64,000 bases of DNA from contig CABJAM010000005.1 of the NCBI GenBank assembly GCA_902363555.1, positions 310,001-374,000 of the forward strand, in the 5' to 3' direction. Shown here one piece after another: positions 57,906 to 64,000 of this stretch (its first letter is position 1; each line of letters opens with the position of its first letter). Under the pieces are notes generated by a model. The model searched no databases, had not been told where the DNA came from, and saw only the letters and a list, made by a program, of their open reading frames with translations. The DNA comes from Lachnospiraceae bacterium. GTDB lineage: Bacteria; Bacillota; Clostridia; Lachnospirales; Lachnospiraceae. The position numbers and the translations under genes are program-made.

Positions 57906-57935
57906 AGTATACGCCCGGGGTTACCCGGGCGTCAA
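57906..57935 (-). promoter_or_regulatory. promoter of RND-TetR operon with palindromic spacer
   Basis: On the minus strand TTGACG (57935-57930), 18 bp, TATACT (57911-57906). The spacer is itself the palindrome CGCCCGGG/CCCGGGCG (57912-57931), which may be a second operator. Confidence 0.65.
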
Positions 57936-57977
57936 ATTAAAAAAGTATAAACTTTACTGTTTATAGCAACGAGCACG

Positions 57978-58004
57978 TAAGCGCCTGTATTTCAGGCGCT
58001 TACT
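57978..58004. terminator. hairpin after ABC exporter gene
   Basis: GTAAGCGCCTG (57978-57988) pairs with CAGGCGCTTAC (57994-58004) around a 5-nt loop. The T-rich tail is on the plus strand; on the minus strand the tail is weak. Confidence 0.55.
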
Positions 58005-58009
58005 ATTTT

Positions 58010-59779
58010 TTATTGTTCTGCAAATTGAAGATTATAAAGACCGGCATAGATTCCATCCTGCTCCATGAGCTTTTTATGACTGCCGGACTCGGCAATTCCG
58101 GTTCCGGTAAGCACAAGGATCTTTTCCGCATTTTTGATCGTTGACAAGCGGTGGGCAATGACAAAGGTGGTCCTGTTTTTCGCCAGCTTTTCCAGCGACT
58201 CCTGCACCACATGCTCGCTCTCATTATCTAGAGCCGACGTAGCCTCGTCAAAGATCAGGACCGGAGGATTTTTCAAAAATACCCGGGCAATGGACAGACG
58301 CTGCTTCTGTCCTCCGGAAAGCTTCACACCCCGCTGGCCGATATTCGTGTTATAACCTTCCGGCAGTTCCATAATAAATTCGTGGGCATTGGCATTTTTC
58401 GCCGCCTCGATCACCTCATCATCGGTGGCTTCCGGCCGCCCGTAACGGATATTGTCGATCACCGTGCCAGCAAATAAATAAACGTCCTGCTGCACCATAC
58501 CGATATTATCCCGCAGAGATTTTGTCGTAATATCCCTCACATCTTTGCCGTCCACCCGGACCGAGCCCTGAGTTGCTTCAAAAAACCGGGGGATCAGATT
58601 ACAAAGTGTCGTTTTACCTACGCCGGACGTTCCCACAAGGGCAATATATTCACCGGCCTTCACATCCAGATTAATATTTGACAGCACATATTCATTGGCA
58701 TCGGCATACTTAAAGCTGACATTATCAAATGTAATATCGCCGCGGACATTCTCAAGCGCCACTGCGCCGGGCTTATCCTTGATCTCCGGATCAACCGCGA
58801 GAATCTCAAGAAAACGTTCGTAACCGGTAATGCCCTCCTGGAACTGCTCTGTAAAGTTGATCAGCTTCTTCACCGGGTCCGTCAGATTGCTGATATAAAG
58901 CAGATATGTGAGCAGATCTGTCACCTTAACATCGCCTCCGGCCATGAACAGCGCCCCGGCCACGATAACAACCACTGTGATCAGTGTCGTAAATGCGGTA
59001 AGCCCTGAATGAAAGCCGGCCATATAACGATAGGAATTGCGTTTGCTTTCCACATATTCATCATTATTCTTTCCAAACTTTTCAATCTCAATGGCCTCAT
59101 TGGCAAAGGACTTGACCACGCGTATACCGGACAGGTTGTCCTCAATGGTGGCATTGATTTCCGCCTGCTTCACCCGGTTTTTCTTATACGCCCGGTTGAG
59201 CAGGATATTAAAGCCATAGGCAAAAATCAGCATTGGCGGCACAAAGGCAAAGACGATCAGCGTCATCTTCACGTTAATACGCATAAGGATCACAAAAGCA
59301 CCGATAAATTTGATCAGTGAAATGATAATATCCTCCGGGCCGTGATGGAACAGCTCCGTAATGTTAAATAGATCGTTTGTCAGACGCGACATGAGCTGTC
59401 CGGTCTTCTGGTTATTGTAAAAACCAAAGGACAGCTTCTGGAAATGCTCAAACAGCTCATTTCTCAGATCATGCTCCATGTAAACACCCATGGAGTGCCC
59501 CTTATATGTAATAAAATAATTACATGCAAATTCGATCAGTATCAGGCCCACAAACACAAGCGCCAGCTCCAGGATCACCTTTATGGCAGCATCCGGAGCG
59601 TAATTTACCAGGACTGTGTTGGTAATGTAGCGGATGAGCAGCGGATAAACAAGCGATATGGCGGCCACCACAAGCGCACAGAACATATCCATCAAAAACA
59701 GCCCCATATAAGGCCTGTAATAGCTGAAAAACTTTTTACCCAATACTCTTTGCTTTTTTCCCTTCGTTTTATTTTCCAT
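58010..59779 (-). CDS. ABC exporter half-transporter, MsbA/BmrA type
   Basis: A 589-residue fused membrane-ATPase exporter. I use ATG 59779 (MENKTKGK), preceded by GGGAGG; the ATG at 59803 lies before that site. Six helices (about 25-310) are followed by a full ATPase domain: Walker A GTSGVGKTT (about 383-391), signature LSGGQKQR, Walker B VLIFDEATSALD with the catalytic Glu, and H-loop AHRLST. All motifs are canonical, so it can work as a homodimer, unlike the pair at 8.9-12.4 kb. Cargo unknown. It is a separate unit from the RND operon. Confidence 0.93.
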   Translation of the reverse strand: MENKTKGKKQRVLGKKFFSYYRPYMGLFLMDMFCALVVAAISLVYPLLIRYITNTVLVNYAPDAAIKVILELALVFVGLILIEFACNYFITYKGHSMGVYMEHDLRNELFEHFQKLSFGFYNNQKTGQLMSRLTNDLFNITELFHHGPEDIIISLIKFIGAFVILMRINVKMTLIVFAFVPPMLIFAYGFNILLNRAYKKNRVKQAEINATIEDNLSGIRVVKSFANEAIEIEKFGKNNDEYVESKRNSYRYMAGFHSGLTAFTTLITVVVIVAGALFMAGGDVKVTDLLTYLLYISNLTDPVKKLINFTEQFQEGITGYERFLEILAVDPEIKDKPGAVALENVRGDITFDNVSFKYADANEYVLSNINLDVKAGEYIALVGTSGVGKTTLCNLIPRFFEATQGSVRVDGKDVRDITTKSLRDNIGMVQQDVYLFAGTVIDNIRYGRPEATDDEVIEAAKNANAHEFIMELPEGYNTNIGQRGVKLSGGQKQRLSIARVFLKNPPVLIFDEATSALDNESEHVVQESLEKLAKNRTTFVIAHRLSTIKNAEKILVLTGTGIAESGSHKKLMEQDGIYAGLYNLQFAEQ

Positions 59780-59816
59780 AGCTTCCTCCCTCTTTTGTCT
59801 CATTCAAAAATAATAT

Positions 59817-59865
59817 CGGCGGATCGGTCACCTGCCGGCGCATCAGCGCGATTCTTATTATTGTA
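59817..59865 (-). repeat. family B repeat, single diverged copy
   Basis: Read on the minus strand, AATAATAAGAATCGCGCTGATGCGC followed by GGCAGGTGACCGATCCGCC aligns with the units at 1437-1583 (core quoted in parts). It lies directly upstream of the ABC exporter gene, and a TACAAT box stands where family B has TATAAT. Confidence 0.65.
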
Positions 59866-59987
59866 ACTCATTTAATGGGAAATTTCCAGACGCAAAATAT
59901 GAAATTGATAGATTTCATTGCTTTTTATGGATATATCAGGTAAAATAAATTTTGCATAAAAATCAAACACCCCGCAGCAGGCCGCTA

Positions 59988-60028
59988 GTACAGCATTGCA
60001 TTGATGCGAAATTAATGCAATGCTGTAC
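59988..60028. repeat. perfect 15-bp inverted repeat
   Basis: GTACAGCATTGCATT (59988-60002) and AATGCAATGCTGTAC (60014-60028) are exact reverse complements around an 11-nt loop. It lies in the 365-bp divergent gap between the two ABC genes. No U-tract follows. Confidence 0.75.
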
Positions 60029-60042
60029 CAGGGTCAGGCAGA

Positions 60043-60116
60043 CTTGACTTTGGCTCGTTGCTCGCGGAAATAAATACGGCACAGGCGTCACCGTTTCGCG
60101 GAACAAAACGGTGACG
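60043..60116. repeat. family A remnant followed by 11-bp hairpin
   Basis: The right end of family A (TTGGCTCGTTGCTCGCGG, about 60050-60067) is retained. CGTCACCGTTT (60086-60096) pairs with AAACGGTGACG (60106-60116) just before the ABC-F ribosome site. The order repeat-end then hairpin is the same as at the other family A sites. Confidence 0.6.
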
Positions 60117-60144
60117 TACCGGCTGTTTAAATAGGAGTTTTAAG

Positions 60145-61695
60145 ATGATACTGAATGTAAAAGACTTAAGCCACGGTTTTGGCGACCGGGCTATTTTTTC
60201 CCATGTGTCTTTCCGCCTGCTCAAGGGTGAGCATATCGGCCTTGTGGGGGCCAATGGCGAAGGCAAATCGACCTTTATGAATATTGTCACTGGTCATCTC
60301 ATGCCCGATGAGGGTACAGTGGAGTGGGCCAAAAATGTCCGTGTCGGCTACCTGGACCAGCATACGGCGCTGGAAAAGGGCATGACCATCCGTGACGTTT
60401 TGAAGTCCGCTTACGGCTATTTATTTGATATGGAAGAAAAGATGAACACGATCTGTGATAAGATGGGGGAAGCCGACGAGGATACGATGGCTTCCATGCT
60501 GGAAGAACTGGGCACGATCCAGGATCTGCTTACCCAGCACGATTTCTATATGATCGACGCCAAGGTGGATGAGATCGCCAGAGCCTTCGGCATTGACGCC
60601 ATCGGTCTGGACCGGGATGTGACCGACTTAAGCGGTGGGCAGCGCACGAAAATACTACTGGCAAAGCTGCTTCTGGAAAAACCGGATATCCTGCTTTTGG
60701 ATGAGCCCACCAACTATCTGGACGAACAGCATATCGCATGGCTTACACGCTACCTCAATGATTATGAAAGTGCGTTTATCCTCATTTCCCATGATATCCC
60801 GTTTCTAAACAGCGTGGTCAATCTCATTTATCACATGGAAAATCAGGAGTTGAACCGCTATGTGGGCGACTACGACCATTTCCAGGAGGTCTACGCCGTT
60901 AAAAAGGCGCAGCTTGAGGCCGCCTATAATAAACAGCAGCAGGAAATCAGCGAATTGAAGGATTTTGTGGCCCGCAATAAAGCCCGGGTAGCGACCCGGA
61001 ATATGGCCATGTCCCGGCAGAAAAAGCTGGATAAAATGGATGTGATCGAGCTGGCCAGAGAAAAGCCAAAGCCGGAATTTAATTTTAAACAGGCCCGTGC
61101 TTCCGGCAAGCTGATCTTTGAGACAAGCGACCTTGTCATCGGCTATGACGAGCCCTTATCCCGCCCTATCAACGTGCGCATGGAGCGCGGCGAAAAGATT
61201 GCGCTCATCGGCGCCAACGGCATCGGAAAAACCACACTGCTCAAAAGCATCCTTGGTCTGATCCCTGCGTACAGCGGCAAAGTCACATTGGGCGACTACT
61301 TATATAAAGGTTATTTTGAACAGGAGGTCAAGGGCGATAACCGCACGACCTGTATCGAAGAAATATGGAACGATTTCCAGTCCTGGACCCAGTATGAGGT
61401 CCGCTCCGCCCTGGCCAAATGCGGCCTGACCACAAAGCATATCGAAAGCCAGGTCCGCGTTTTAAGCGGCGGTGAGCAGGCCAAGGTCCGCCTGTGCAAG
61501 ATCATCAACACGGAAACTAATGTCCTTTTGCTGGACGAGCCGACCAATCACCTGGATGCGGACGCCAAGGATGAGCTTAAACGGGCCTTAAAGGAGTACA
61601 AAGGCACCATACTGCTCATCTGCCATGAGCCGGAATTTTATCAGGATATCGTTACCTCTGTGTGGGATTGCAGTGAATGGGCTACTAAATTATAG
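60145..61695 (+). CDS. ABC-F family ribosome-associated ATPase
   Basis: A 516-residue soluble protein with two ATPase domains and no membrane helices. Domain 1 has GANGEGKST, LSGGQRTK and LLLDEPTNYLDE. Domain 2 has GANGIGKTT, LSGGEQAK and LLLDEPTNHLDAD. Between them is the basic linker (about 245-320, ARNKARVATRNMAMSRQKKL) that reaches into the ribosomal P-site region. ABC-F proteins regulate translation or protect ribosomes from antibiotics. The overall sequence looks closest to the YbiT/EttA-like housekeeping group, but resistance function cannot be excluded. ATG 60145 follows an AGGAG site. Confidence 0.92.
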   Translation: MILNVKDLSHGFGDRAIFSHVSFRLLKGEHIGLVGANGEGKSTFMNIVTGHLMPDEGTVEWAKNVRVGYLDQHTALEKGMTIRDVLKSAYGYLFDMEEKMNTICDKMGEADEDTMASMLEELGTIQDLLTQHDFYMIDAKVDEIARAFGIDAIGLDRDVTDLSGGQRTKILLAKLLLEKPDILLLDEPTNYLDEQHIAWLTRYLNDYESAFILISHDIPFLNSVVNLIYHMENQELNRYVGDYDHFQEVYAVKKAQLEAAYNKQQQEISELKDFVARNKARVATRNMAMSRQKKLDKMDVIELAREKPKPEFNFKQARASGKLIFETSDLVIGYDEPLSRPINVRMERGEKIALIGANGIGKTTLLKSILGLIPAYSGKVTLGDYLYKGYFEQEVKGDNRTTCIEEIWNDFQSWTQYEVRSALAKCGLTTKHIESQVRVLSGGEQAKVRLCKIINTETNVLLLDEPTNHLDADAKDELKRALKEYKGTILLICHEPEFYQDIVTSVWDCSEWATKL

Positions 61696-61718
61696 GAACG
61701 TATACCTCCAGGCATACG

Positions 61719-61750
61719 AAAAGAGGGCTGCCATGCGACAGCCCTCTTTT
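61719..61750. terminator. bidirectional intrinsic terminator between ABC-F gene and rpoZ
   Basis: AAAAGAGGGCTG (61719-61730) pairs with CAGCCCTCTTTT (61739-61750) around an 8-nt loop. It serves both convergent transcripts. Confidence 0.88.
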
Positions 61751-61766
61751 CATATATCCTTCGGAA

Positions 61767-62147
61767 TTATTCGTCGTAATCGTCGTCATCCAGACCTTCG
61801 TCCTCGTCCTCATCGCTCTCCTTCTCGTCGTCGAAGAGATCTTCCTCATCATCCTCCAGAGCCACTTCAAGCACTTCATTGGATAATCCAAGGATTTTTT
61901 CATCATCCTCATCGGTGTCATCCACACCCATGATTTTTACCTTTCCCCGATATAACTCATCAACAGCCACAGAAAGCGGCTTTTTGCCCCGGTCATCAAC
62001 CATGGCGTCATCGCCGGCAATAAGCTGACGGGCACGTTTGGCGGTAGCGATCACGATGGAGTAGCGGCTCTGTACAACAGGCTGCTCGCCCTCCTCTACC
62101 TCACTGTTTACAACAGCCATTAAATCTGTATAAGATGGATGCAACAT
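61767..62147 (-). CDS. rpoZ: RNA polymerase omega subunit with acidic tail
   Basis: A 126-residue omega protein that helps assemble RNA polymerase by binding the beta-prime C-terminus. The family core is LHPSYTDLMA, SRYSIVIATAKRARQL (typical YSLVxxxAKRARQI) and KPLSVAVDELYRGKV. The C-terminal about 45 residues are almost entirely Asp and Glu, a long acidic extension reminiscent of the delta subunit tail. It follows gmk after 4 bp, the standard gmk-rpoZ order. Confidence 0.93.
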   Translation of the reverse strand: MLHPSYTDLMAVVNSEVEEGEQPVVQSRYSIVIATAKRARQLIAGDDAMVDDRGKKPLSVAVDELYRGKVKIMGVDDTDEDDEKILGLSNEVLEVALEDDEEDLFDDEKESDEDEDEGLDDDDYDE

Positions 62148-62151
62148 AAAT

Positions 62152-62787
62152 TTATTCTCCTTTCACAAATGTGTTAAGCTCCTGTGTCAATGCTTCTATA
62201 AAATCACCACGGCGCGGCACCCGGTCTCGTTCATTGGTTATGATCTCATGGATCTCGCCGGTAGCACGTTCCACCTGGTCATTAACGACAACATAATCAT
62301 AATCCTTCATAAATACAGCTTCCTCAGCCGCGCGTTTAAGACGGCTGTATATCTGCTCCTGTGTCTCCGTCGCCCGGTTGCGCAGCCGCTCCTCCAGATC
62401 CGACGCCTTTTCGGGGGCTACAAAAATCAACAAAGCTTCCGGATACTGCTCCTTCATCTTCAAAGCGCCCTGCATCTCGATCTCCAGGATCACGTTGATC
62501 CCCTGACTCAGCTTATCCAGTACAAACTGCTTTGGCGTACCATAGTAGTTATCCACATAGCAGGCATATTCTAAAAGCTGTCCTTCCAGGATCATGGCTT
62601 CAAATTTTTCACGGCTTGTAAAAAAATAGTTTACACCGTCCACCTCTCCGGTTCTGGGCGCCCGGGTGGTGGCTGATATGGATAAGCAATAGTCGTCCGG
62701 ATATTTATCCAGCAGCCGGGCAACGATCGTTCCCTTGCCCACACCGGAAAATCCGGAGATTATGGTTAAAATTCCCTGTTTCTTCAT
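62152..62787 (-). CDS. gmk: guanylate kinase
   Basis: A 211-residue enzyme that phosphorylates GMP to GDP with ATP. P-loop SGFSGVGKGT (about 11-20), GMP-binding SISATTRAPRTGEVDGVNYFF (quoted as TTRAPRTGEVDGVNYFF), EIEMQGALKMK and the lid arginines (RLRNRATE) are present. It lies in the yicC-remA-gmk-rpoZ order conserved in Firmicutes. Confidence 0.96.
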   Translation of the reverse strand: MKKQGILTIISGFSGVGKGTIVARLLDKYPDDYCLSISATTRAPRTGEVDGVNYFFTSREKFEAMILEGQLLEYACYVDNYYGTPKQFVLDKLSQGINVILEIEMQGALKMKEQYPEALLIFVAPEKASDLEERLRNRATETQEQIYSRLKRAAEEAVFMKDYDYVVVNDQVERATGEIHEIITNERDRVPRRGDFIEALTQELNTFVKGE

Positions 62788-62822
62788 ATCTCATTCATCC
62801 TTTGCTAGAGCGTGTTTGTAAA

Positions 62823-63095
62823 TTACTTCCCGCCATCTGAGGTTTGCGTCAGCGCCTGGTGGCTTTCCATACGGCTGGAAATCGTCTCCGGCAGCAGCGC
62901 GGATAAAATTATGTGGCCGTCGTCCATGATCATCACGGCGCGGGTCCTGCGGCCCTGAGTGGCATCGATAGCCTGTCCGCCGTCCTTGGCGTTTTGCACC
63001 AGACGCTTGATGGGCGCCGAATCCGGACTGATAATGGCTACGATCCTTGCGGCATTGACAATATTGCCAAAACCGATATTCACTAATCCGGCCAT
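62823..63095 (-). CDS. remA: RemA/DUF370 family DNA-binding regulator
   Basis: A 90-residue protein whose LVNIGFGNIVNAARIVAIISPDSAPIKRL start (quoted as NIGFGNIVNAARIVAI) and DATQGRRTRAVMIMDDGHIILS block are typical of RemA. In Bacillus, RemA is a ring-forming activator of biofilm matrix and osmoprotection genes. In this place between yicC and gmk the gene is conserved in many Firmicutes. The target genes here are unknown. Confidence 0.93.
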   Translation of the reverse strand: MAGLVNIGFGNIVNAARIVAIISPDSAPIKRLVQNAKDGGQAIDATQGRRTRAVMIMDDGHIILSALLPETISSRMESHQALTQTSDGGK

Positions 63096-63105
63096 AGATA
63101 TCCTC

Positions 63106-63984
63106 CTACTCGATATTCTGCACCTGCTCGCGCACCTTCTCGATCTCTGTTTTCAGATCGATGGCACAATTGGAAAGTGTCAGGTCGTTGGATTTGGAAA
63201 GCGTCGTATTGGCCTCACGGTTCATTTCCTGGGCAATGAAGTCCAGCTTACGGCCCACACCGCCGCCCTCATTCAACGTAGCTTTCATATTTTCAATATG
63301 GCTCTTTAAACGGACAAGCTCCTCATCCACACAGATCTTATCGGCGAAAATGGTCACTTCTGTAAGAATACGCGCCTCATCCAGTGTATTATCGCCCAGC
63401 AGCTCCTCCACCTTGGCTTTGAGCTTCTGCTGATATTCCTTTACGATTTCCGGTGAGCGCTCCTCAATAAAGGCCACCTTTTCCAGCATACCCTCCAGCT
63501 TGCAGATCAGGTCCACCTTCAACTGCTCGCCCTCAGCGATCCGCGTCTCCACAAAGCGCCGGCAGGCAGTCTCGATCACACCTTCCAGCAGCTTCCACAG
63601 CTCCTCCTCGTCAATACTCTGCTCCTCCAGAGTAAAGACGTCCGGATATCTTGAAAGGGAGGTCACAGTCACATCGTCGGTTATTTGAAACTGCTCCTGC
63701 ATCATCCGAAGCTTTTCCATATATTCGCCGGCCAGCTCTTTATTGTATTTCAGGCATACATTGTGCTCGGTATAATCCTCATAAGTAATGAATACATCCA
63801 CCTTACCCCGCTGGATATATTTTTTCATCAGGTTACGGATAGTGGACTCAAAAAAGCTGAGCTTCTTGGGCATCTTGATATTGATATCGCAATATCTGTG
63901 ATTGACCGCCTTCATCTCTACGATGATCTTCCGGTTTTCATCGGCCACTTCGCACCGGCCAAAACCGGTCATACTTTTAATCAT
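63106..63984 (-). CDS. YicC/YloC-family endoribonuclease
   Basis: A 292-residue protein starting IKSMTGFGRCE, the universal N-terminus of the YicC family. It continues with VEMKAVNHRYCDINIKMPK and ends with the conserved KLDFIAQEMNREANTTLSKS block and a KTEIEKVREQVQNIE terminus (quoted in parts). E. coli YicC is an endoribonuclease acting on small RNAs; Bacillus YloC is related. A CAGGTGA ribosome site precedes the ATG at the window edge. First visible gene of the operon with remA, gmk and rpoZ. Confidence 0.95.
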   Translation of the reverse strand: MIKSMTGFGRCEVADENRKIIVEMKAVNHRYCDINIKMPKKLSFFESTIRNLMKKYIQRGKVDVFITYEDYTEHNVCLKYNKELAGEYMEKLRMMQEQFQITDDVTVTSLSRYPDVFTLEEQSIDEEELWKLLEGVIETACRRFVETRIAEGEQLKVDLICKLEGMLEKVAFIEERSPEIVKEYQQKLKAKVEELLGDNTLDEARILTEVTIFADKICVDEELVRLKSHIENMKATLNEGGGVGRKLDFIAQEMNREANTTLSKSNDLTLSNCAIDLKTEIEKVREQVQNIE

Positions 63985-64000
63985 TGGGTCACCTGCATTT

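Noticed and set aside
1..64000. CRISPR array, tRNA or rRNA genes, prophage
   Set aside because: No regularly spaced identical repeats of CRISPR size, no cloverleaf with a GGTTCGAATCC-type arm, and no phage structural or integrase genes were seen.

Overview
The window looks like the chromosome of a spore-forming, gut-type clostridium, most likely a Lachnospiraceae member. The basis is: the forespore and mother-cell sigma factors SigG and SigE with the SpoIIGA protease; a dcw (division and cell wall) cluster carrying a SpoVD-type transpeptidase; the priA-def-fmt-yugP-rsmB-rlmN-prpC-prkC-rsgA-rpe-thiN order; strong AGGAGG ribosome binding sites; and sigma-A promoters of the TTGACA/TATAAT type. 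Genus and species cannot be fixed from the sequence alone. Almost all genes lie on the minus strand. I see no prophage, complete insertion sequence, tRNA, rRNA or CRISPR array.

Region 1 (1-12.5 kb). A partial Gfo/Idh/MocA dehydrogenase is followed by an 800-bp repeat-rich gap and an isolated HisA of the eukaryotic (yeast HIS6-like) type. Then come sigG, a small membrane protein with a consensus promoter, ptsI (enzyme I of the PTS), sigE and spoIIGA, the latter with a Spo0A-type promoter. A VbhA/Fic antitoxin-toxin pair follows, then a heterodimeric ABC exporter with one degenerate nucleotide site.

Region 2 (12.5-28.3 kb). This is the dcw cluster, transcribed right to left: lgt, then mraZ (own promoter and a 10-bp-phased MraZ box), rsmH, ftsL, two class B PBPs, mraY, murD, ftsW/spoVE, murA, divIB and ftsZ. 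murE, murF, murG and murC are absent from the cluster. ftsZ has its own promoter and a strong terminator.

Region 3 (28.3-43.9 kb). An Rpn/PD-(D/E)XK nuclease-family gene and ychF are followed by the 11-gene priA-to-thiN operon, which joins replication restart, N-formylation and deformylation, rRNA methylation, Ser/Thr phosphorylation signalling, ribosome assembly and thiamine pyrophosphate synthesis.

Region 4 (43.9-50.2 kb). This is the most unusual part. Two very large imperfect palindromes (266 and about 460 bp) lie directly upstream of a plus-strand operon. The operon encodes a transglutaminase-like lipoprotein, one GspF/PilC-type membrane platform, four small single-pass proteins resembling pseudopilins, and one PilT-like ATPase. 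It looks like a pared-down type IV pilus or type II secretion-related machine without an obvious prepilin peptidase or canonical prepilin cleavage sites.

Region 5 (50.2-64 kb). Here are a kinase with a novel N-terminal domain plus an ECF S-component, pyrF, a giant RND exporter with a coiled-coil insertion and its TetR regulator, another ABC exporter, an ABC-F ATPase, and the yicC-remA-gmk-rpoZ operon.

Three dispersed intergenic repeat families run through the window. Family A is an about 85-bp element whose hairpin shows compensatory changes between copies and is always followed by a second hairpin. Family B is an about 64-bp element. The third is a short GTAAC-GTTC/GAAC-GTTAC inverted repeat that sits between co-oriented genes.
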